The notes under the pieces are model-generated. The model did not search any database, was not told the origin of the DNA, and saw nothing but the letters and a program-made list of their open reading frames with translations. A program made the position numbers and the translations under genes. A stretch of 64,000 nucleotides of DNA from positions 4,729,442-4,793,441 of the forward strand of contig NC_087379.1 in assembly GCF_963675165.1 (NCBI RefSeq), given 5' to 3'. The stretch comes from Halichondria panicea (lineage: Eukaryota > Porifera > Demospongiae > Suberitida > Halichondriidae). Position 1 is the stretch's first letter; every line of letters begins with the position of its first letter. Positions 57,311 to 64,000 of the stretch are shown here, piece after piece.

Positions 57311-60300
57311 TTAAATTTGTTTAAATTGTGCATAGAATCCTCTGAACGATCCTGGGGAAGACACCCGCAGAGTCACGGTCATGATATTTCCTGTCCCTGT
57401 GACTGTGTACTCGCCACACTTCTCTCCACACATCTTCTCAATCAATGGAGAATTTGAACCAGTTCCAAATCCATTGTGCACCGAAACAGAATTAGACGAA
57501 CATTGCCTACTGCTGGGAATATCAAAATAATTGAACACGACTTGGAATGGTCCAACACCGAAAATTATCCAATTGCATTCAGGATTTGTGGTGCCAAGGA
57601 AAGGGCCAAAGGGCAGATTAGTAGGTCCGAAATTTTGACCTATCTGGAAGAATCCACCACAACCAAACGTTCCTTGAGGGTTGAATGGTAAAACAGGGCA
57701 ATTCGGAGTGGGTGGTGGTAGCGTAGTGGGGGCGAGGGTGGTTGGAGGTGTAGGGGGTCTAGTAGTTGGCCTGGTGGTGGGCGGGGGAGTGGTTGGATCT
57801 GGTGATGTCGTGGCTACTGTAGTTGGCCTGGTGATGGGCGAGGGAGTGGTTGGACAGACTATCCTATACTCAATCCTGAATCCCGTACGTTTTGGTCCAT
57901 GAGATGGTTCAGCAAAGAAGTATAGTCTGGTATTGCCAGTTGTAGTGATGGGAAAAGGTCTACCAAGGTCACAAATGGTGCGAATCAAGCGGCCGTTATT
58001 ATTGTAGATCTTCAAATAATCTTTGGAACAGTTTTCAGTTGTTTTTCCAGCTATTCCAAAGATTGAATGGAATGTGAGGCGAACATTGCAACCTGGAGAA
58101 GGCACTTGGATGTTCCATTCACAGTCAAAATTGAAAGGGTAAGTCGCAGGCCAAGAAGGAGTTTGTAAGCTTCCAAAATCACCTGTTAAACTTCCACCGC
58201 ATAGGGAAGGAGGAGATGTGGTAGGACGGGTGGTGGGGGGTGTAGTAGGACGGGGGGTAGGGTGTGTAGTAGGACGGGGGGTGGGGCGTGTAGTAGGACG
58301 GGGGTGGGACGTGTAGTAGGACGGGGGGTGGGGCGTGTAGTAGGACGGGAGGTGGGGCGTGTAGTAGGACGTGGTGTAGTTATAGTGGGAGGGGGTGTCA
58401 CAGGACATGATGACGGCAATTGTGGTGCAATTGGCAATGAAGGGTTAGCTGCAATAGAAAAAAATCAGGTAATTTATTGCTATACAGCTACGCTCTGCTA
58501 AAGCTGTTGATGATATGGAACTTTACAGGCACAAAGCAACTTACATTGTCTAGGTCCACAGCTTTTGCCATCTGATTGTAGGTACTGACCAAATGGACAC
58601 TGACATCTGTAAGAGCCACCCATGTTGACACATTTGTATTCACACCCTCCATTCTGGTAGGCACATTCGTTTATATCTGAATACAAGTGTGGAAGACAAA
58701 TTAATGATAACGTGGTCTTTGTTGAATAGCACACTAACTGAAGATCATTTGTAAAACATATTTACACGTACCGTAGCAGGTTGTCGCAGCTTTTGAAAAA
58801 TAGTAACCTTTATTACAACTGCACTCAAATGAACCCTGAGTATTTTTACAGTTGTCACATCTGGCACTTTGACATTCATCCTCATCTGTGCACATAGAAA
58901 AATAATTACCACACGTTTTACGTTAATTGATTGTAGGAGTCTAGCTAACTTATCAGTTTCTAAGCAAATTCAAGCCTGCCTGCATCCTAACTCTTACCTA
59001 AACAGGTGATTTTAATTTGAAGTCCAGTGCTTCCCCCAGAACTGTCAGTTTGATAAAAGACGGTAATAGTGTTGGTACTTGCAAAGAATCTTGTTCAACT
59101 GTATCGATTTCCGCAGATCCTCCATCGGTGAGACCACCATATCTAATAATATCCTGATTCTCCAAGCTCGAACCAAAATAGAGTTGAGCATAATCTTTAG
59201 TACAACCAGAGCTGGAAAAAAAAACATATCAGCTCAGCTAGTACATAGTTTTCATAAATTATTCGATTTTCAATACCTTGATTCTAAGTTCATTGACGGA
59301 AATTCGATTTGAGGAAGGAAACCACTGGGACATTGAAACACAAAGGCACACTCTTGATTTGGGAGGTGAGATGGGTACCCAGGGGATCGTACTGTTCTCA
59401 TCTCACCACCACTCAGAACCTCCACTGTTCCACAGCGGCTGAGGCTGGGGTTCACAGGAGGTAAGGCCGGTGGAACAACAGTGTTCGGAGGAGAAAGTGG
59501 GCAAGCTGGAAAATGACAATACAAAAATAAGCTATAAGTCACTGTAATCTGTCCTGATTGACTTACGGCAGTTGTAGAGCTTGTTTGCCTTTAATATGTC
59601 CAGAGGACTCAGTTCCTCAGCCTCTCCAATTGGGATGTTAGGTTGTTTGGTTTGTATGGTTTCACTTCGTCCATCTCTTGAGAATGCTCTGCTAGAGTAG
59701 TGCATGATCTGGCATAGTCATAGCCTAGTCCAAGGGTGTTTCCAGAGCTTATTCCAAACGCTCCAGTGATGCCAGGAAAAACATTATTTTGCAGGATAGT
59801 CACATATTCATCCCTGTCACCACGACTATGCTCATGGTAGAATCCAATTGCATGGCCAAGCTCGTGGACTGCAGTAGAAAATCGGACACAGTTGGGACCA
59901 AGAAACAATGGTTGAGGTCGTATTCTTGTCCGTCCTAGGTAAGATCGACAGCTGCAAGTAGAGTGAGCTTTGTGATTTTAATGATTCATGCACGGGATAA
60001 TACAATAGGAAATATTTATATGGCATGCACTTACTCTCCAGGTGAACTAGTCACTATTCGAATGGAGTAGGTATCAGAGCCTCTAGGGCGAAAACGAATG
60101 CAAGTGTTCTCTTCCCAATGACGCATTGCTTGCAGTATGATCCTCCTCTCCTGAGCTGCATGCACAGTTCGAAACAGATAAACGAATTGCTCGAAGTATA
60201 ACTATACTCACCATCAAACTCGGGTGCTATCTCGTAAGGGATAATCCCACCAGGTCATAGGTTTGACACTGCATTTCTTTTGTTCCGGTGTCATAAAATT

Positions 60301-61765
60301 TTGGGCCCCCCCGGGCCTAGAATGTTAACAGTTTAGGCCCCCCAGGGGGTTAAAACTGTTAACATTCTAGGCCCCCCACTGTGAGATTAGGCCCCCCTCT
60401 TCTGCTATCCTTTTCTGCACGATAGAACGAAGTCAAAGAGATATAATAATATGGTAAGGTTAGCTCTATTAGTTGACAAAGCATCAAAGAGACTGCATGC
60501 ATGCAAAGACTCTGTATCAAAGTAGCAAAAATGTTTGCAATATTATTCTATCATGGAATTCAAAGTGAAGGAAGATTTACCTTTCAAGTTACTCATGCTT
60601 TACCTATAAGAGTTAAATGCTTTGATGCAGCTCTGCAATGTTGGATCTGCCTGTAAGACAATCGATGTTGTTACATAGCTATCGCCATATTTGCAACTTT
60701 GTGCTTACTTTCTCAGCCAAATTTCAGGACAAAAAAGTATAAACGCACACAATTTCAGTGCAAAGACAACAATTCATATCTTCCTCCATGTTTTCCTATA
60801 CATAGAAGATGTAAATTGTTGTGTGGATGCTCCAATAGCATCACTGGCTCAGCTCTCAAGTAATGTGGAATCATAAATAGAAGTCAAGAGAGAAACTGTT
60901 GTATCATGGTGGAATCACAATAGCAGTTTCCTTTCGGGACAAGGGTAATCTTGGACAGTCCTGACCAATTCGGGACAGTTAGCACCTATGTGTTTCGTGC
61001 TGCGTGAGGCCTGATTCATAGAATGACATGGTGCAGTGTGATGGCTGTGAGACCAGTGGTATACTACTGTACATGCATGAAATGTGTGTGTGTGAGGAGA
61101 GCTGCATTCAGTAACTGGCACTGCATAGACTGTGAAGACCATAGAAGACTGTATTGGTGTATTTTGAGAATGCACTGTCACATAATGTTACCGCTGTTGC
61201 ACTGTTAATGGGGGGCCTAAAATTTTAAGAGGGGGCCTAAAATGTTAAAATTCTAGGCCCGGGGGGGGCCCAATCTCATGGGGGGCCTAAAATTTTATGA
61301 CACCGGTACTGTTCACTGTTTTCTTGCTCCATTGAAGAGTCATTGACTTCGAACATCATGCCTTCAATTTCTTCGGTGTTCACAGTAAAACATTCATGAC
61401 AAACAAATTTGACAATAATATTTATGGGGCCAAATATAAGAGCCAGGAATACTGATTCATAATTCAGAAGCTCTATCCTGATTCTATAGCCTTGGTATAA
61501 GAATCAGGTTCATGGAATGCCGTGCACATGCAGTGGAAATCTATGCTATTGCCTCACCATAATGTTTTTCGGTGACATGCTCCCCATTGGCATTGTATGA
61601 AAATCCAAAGACTCCTTTAGCTTGACTTTGAGGTTGGTTGAGGCTATGCAGCTCAGTAGGGGCATCATCTGTGAGCTGGCTGCTGTGGTCACTAATGGTA
61701 GGTAAAGCATTTGCTGCAAGCAAGAGTGCAGCTGTGAATGCAGTGAAAACTGCAAGTTGTTTCAT
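57311..61765 (-). pseudogene. Astacin-CUB-EGF-CUB gene copy with multiple lesions
   Basis: The exon plan mirrors the intact gene: 61765-61558 (signal peptide MKQLAVFTAFTAALLLA), 61370-60212 (split by a transposon), 60155-60035, 59951-59567 (HELGHAIGFYHEHSR), 59505-59277, about 59212-58998, 58885-58772 (EGF), 58676-58545 (EGF) and 58448-57311 (linkers and two CUB domains). Lesions: a 1-kb element (60285-61302) inside the propeptide exon; TGA for Trp in the LWP motif at 60255-60257; a one-base loss near 59709, just before the Met-turn; a one-base loss near 59120 and a TGA at 59095-59097 in CUB1; and a one-base loss in a G run near 58300-58305. Phase sums show that the single-base losses account exactly for the exon-length mismatches. 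Splice sites and cysteines are otherwise well kept, so inactivation is recent, or the assembly has errors here. Confidence 0.82.
60285..61302. mobile_element. 1-kb element with CCGGTGTCATAAAATTTT ends inside an astacin exon
   Basis: Inverted ends CCGGTGTCATAAAATTTTGG and the complement at 61302. Several GGGGCCTA/TAGGCCCC motifs are grouped at each end (60300-60400 and 61208-61290). It is bordered on both sides by coding sequence of the astacin propeptide. I could not settle the target duplication and found no transposase. Confidence 0.8.
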
Positions 61766-61845
61766 GGCAGGTTATGGCGGTTATTAGTATAATTGCACAA
61801 CTTTGTAGTTTTCTTTTCTGAGAGTTATCACTGCTTAGTGCAAGT

Positions 61846-61853
61846 TTTTATAG
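61846..61853 (-). promoter_or_regulatory. TATA-like box of the astacin pseudogene
   Basis: TATAAAAA on the minus strand, about 80 bp upstream of ATG 61765. The core promoter seems preserved. Confidence 0.45.
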
Positions 61854-61869
61854 GGAGCAAGCTTCCGGA

Positions 61870-62221
61870 GTTACAGGGGTTGTAAATAATTATTAAACCC
61901 CCCCCAGATTGGTGACCCCCCAGTATAGGAAGTGAAGAAAGTGTTTTAGGGCTTTGGGGGTGAAGCCATAGGCCTATAACAATTCTTGGATTGTAGGTGT
62001 CTTGCCAGAATATCTAGACCTATATTATAACTAGTCCAAACTCTACTACTCAGCATGAGACACTCGTTATTGTGCATGCCCTTAAACCGCTAATCAATTA
62101 AGCCATGGTCTGTTGGGTGCACGTTTTGAAGAGACTATAGGTTGCAAGTAGTCTAGTACCACCGATTAAAAGTGGCAGGTTTGGAGCTATAATTATATAC
62201 TATAGCTACACTGAAACGGAT
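61870..62221. other. Intergenic, no gene seen
   Basis: It has a C-run (61901-61907) and GGGGGTGAAGCC-type short repeats. No coding evidence. Confidence 0.4.
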
Positions 62222-62392
62222 TTATTTACTGTGTTGAGGAGATGGGGGAGCAGCTTCATCGCCTTTATAATATCCCCCTCTCAGGACCATGCATGGTTGA
62301 TCTTTGTCTGGTGCCTTGATCAGCTTTAGATGTACGAATTGGCATTCGATAATAACAAGGCATCCACAATGCACGAAATCACGATTGACAGC
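62222..62392 (-). CDS. Possible 3'-terminal exon of an unknown gene
   Basis: After a candidate acceptor (ACATTCCAG|GC) the minus strand is open for 57 codons to a TAA at 62222. It encodes HCGCLVIIECQFVHLKLIKA, then CMVLRGGYYKGDEAAPP and SPQHSK. The composition is protein-like rather than repeat-like. No homologous family is recognised and the upstream exon is not certain. Confidence 0.3.
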   Translation of the reverse strand, partial: AVNRDFVHCGCLVIIECQFVHLKLIKAPDKDQPCMVLRGGYYKGDEAAPPSPQHSK

Positions 62393-63010
62393 CTGGAATG
62401 TTACTGTTTGATCTATCTCACTTCCATGTATGAGAAAATGATCAGATCATGAAGTTGCATCTACATGTATGGTTGTGCCATTGATTGGGTTGCAATATAA
62501 ATTATAAATGCACTAATAAGACGTTCTAAGATTATGTAAATTATAGCTGTTGACATATCGAATTAATTTGGACAAATTAAATCACATGCATGGTCAACAA
62601 AAGTAGCACTACAATAAAATGAGTCATATTAGTTATATCTAGCTATTGCCCAATAAAGCAAACCTGTGCAATTGTTATTGTGGGAACACGTATCACACTT
62701 CTTCAATGACCATTGAGAAGGCAATCAGGCATAACCTTATACAGGCATCAATAGACTCTTGTTTTACAAAGTCGTAACTGATGTCAGCACACACCTATAC
62801 CAGACCCACTGCTTGAATATGTCAACTTGTATTCAGTTGTGACAAATACTTAACCTCCTACTTTGTTCTCGAATAAAACACAGTGCCTATTGAGGTCACG
62901 TAGCATCACGTTGTGGTAAGTTAATCTTTATAATTATGACTTGTCAGTACCAATGTGTAGGTGGACACTACAGTACAATTATTATAACTAGGAGCATGCA
63001 GAGCATGTTT

Positions 63011-63822
63011 GGGGCGAGCGAGCAATTTTGTATTTGTTGTACAGTCATTTGGTACAATGTGGTAATTTTAAGTTATATGAAATGAACAGTGATTGTGAAT
63101 AACCGAGTAGTCCATGTAGATACGACTTTCCTGTGCCAGCTGTATACCCGGCCGTGACAATTATTCTGTCAGAGTGGTGTAGGGCTGTTGTCTTTGACTG
63201 TGCATGGTGTAACATGAAGTTGACTTACTAAGAGTGAAACATCTATGAGTGAAAGTTCAGCACGAAAGAGCTGGCTGTACAAACTAAGCAAGGAGATATT
63301 ATCACTTTTTGCTGGACCCAAATTACAAGGCTATAGTATACTGTCAGTGTATAAACAATCCTTAAAGCTACTCTTGACCTGTTGTAAGCGTGCCTGTGTG
63401 GCCTCAGAAGTTTCCATCTGAGCTGCTCTGACCTGTCCTAGTGACTGGCCTCGATCTCTGTTTTGTCCTGTTGAGCTAGCAGGTTTATTATCACAAAAAC
63501 ACAAGACTTGGAAGTGAAACATGGCAAGTATGCTGCTGTGACCTCCTGCAGGCGTGCCTGTGTGATCTTAGGCTCAGAAGGTCCCCATCTGAGCTGCTCT
63601 GACCTGCTGTAGGCGTGCTTGTAGCCTCTGTGTCTTGTCTGAGCCTTCGTTCCTGAGTGTAGCTAGCTCTTGTGCCCATGCACAGCTTCACGTAAAAGTT
63701 GGTAAAGGGTCACGAGTACAAAAAACAAATATCGTGCCGGTCCATGACACACACACACACACACACACACAGACAAAATTGCAACGTTCATCACTAGGAA
63801 GGGACTCGCTTCGCTCGCCCCA
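63011..63822. mobile_element. Possible element with GGGGCGAGCGA ends
   Basis: GGGGCGAGCGAGCAATTTTGT at the left and the complement of GGGGCGAGCGAAGCGAGTCC at about 63800-63822 share their ends, and GCAATTTTGT recurs near both. A (CA)n tract lies at about 63747-63772. No clear target duplication. Confidence 0.4.
63350..63690 (-). CDS. Possible coiled-coil exon(s), partly duplicated
   Basis: The minus strand around 63608-63675 encodes AQELATLRNEGSDKTQ and RLQARLQQ before a donor-like CAG|GTCAGA. A related stretch at about 63380-63440 encodes AQMETSEATQARLQQ before CAG|GTCAAG. The intervening copy (about 63540-63610) has stops. This may be a tandemly repeated exon of a gene extending beyond the window, or repeat DNA with an incidental frame. 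Confidence 0.25.
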
Positions 63823-64000
63823 ATTATACAGACACAAAAACATGGTCTGGTTCACACTATGGTTCGGAGGAGTGCCTATAGTGGTCCATTAATTATGTTA
63901 ATACTAAATCAACAGTGAAACATAACATGCATACTGGGTGTGCATGTTCATTTTGAGACACATGCATGCATGCAGAACACCATGGATGCTACATACTCAC

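Noticed and set aside
60285-61302. Reading the 1-kb insert as an intron of the astacin gene
   Set aside because: Its ends are inverted repeats CCGGTG...CACCGG rather than GT...AG at the boundaries, and the intact gene has no intron at this place. The downstream TGA would remain in frame anyway.

Overview
This is animal nuclear DNA with spliced genes. GT-AG introns and complete metazoan-type genes are visible: FOXRED1, an EFHD/swiprosin-type EF-hand protein, and astacin-CUB-EGF proteases. The intergenic DNA is AT-rich and packed with miniature inverted-repeat elements, CpG-bearing TATAGCGCG-type repeats and GCATGC runs. I infer a sponge (demosponge) or similar early-branching animal; that assignment is inference and no ribosomal or mitochondrial marker is present.

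Layout. 1-3.6 kb: a single-exon secreted flavin amine oxidase (+) and a short Cys-rich exon-like ORF. 3.8-7.6 kb: a broken RecQ-type helicase gene (-), interrupted by a foldback element. 7.7-9.9 kb: a cluster of foldback elements with TAGCCTCG termini and 9-bp target duplications. 10-21.7 kb: a decayed non-LTR retrotransposon split by a two-level nested DNA transposon. The outer element (12714-21211, 6-bp duplication TCCTTC) is a non-autonomous relative of the inner one. The inner element (13008-20167, 6-bp duplication CCCGGC) is 7.16 kb and carries a two-exon DDE integrase-like transposase (+) plus a multi-exon gene (-) that looks like a UBX + HECT ubiquitin ligase. 22.4-23.1 kb: a two-exon secreted Cys-containing protein (-). 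23-32 kb: a gene-poor block of ~1 kb segmental repeats, whose empty copies expose exact insertion sites of several transposons, plus a large palindromic minisatellite.

33.9-45.7 kb: a head-to-head pair, EFHD-like (-, four exons, 185 aa) and FOXRED1 (+, six exons, 436 aa), sharing about 300 bp of promoter. FOXRED1 intron 3 holds a 2.1 kb transposon and a perfect 118-bp inverted repeat. 46-62 kb: a tandem array (-) of astacin metalloproteases. One copy is intact (nine exons, 839 aa, 51024-55367), one is an upstream pseudogene with at least five lesions and a transposon inside an exon (57311-61765), and one is a downstream 3'-half-only copy (46348-48114). 62-64 kb: weak candidate exons and repeats only.

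The two conserved housekeeping-type genes (FOXRED1 in mitochondrial respiratory complex assembly; EFHD in calcium sensing) have no evident functional link beyond the shared promoter. The astacin array looks like a lineage-specific expansion undergoing birth and death. The most unusual system is the transposon pairing an integrase-type transposase with a ubiquitin ligase gene.
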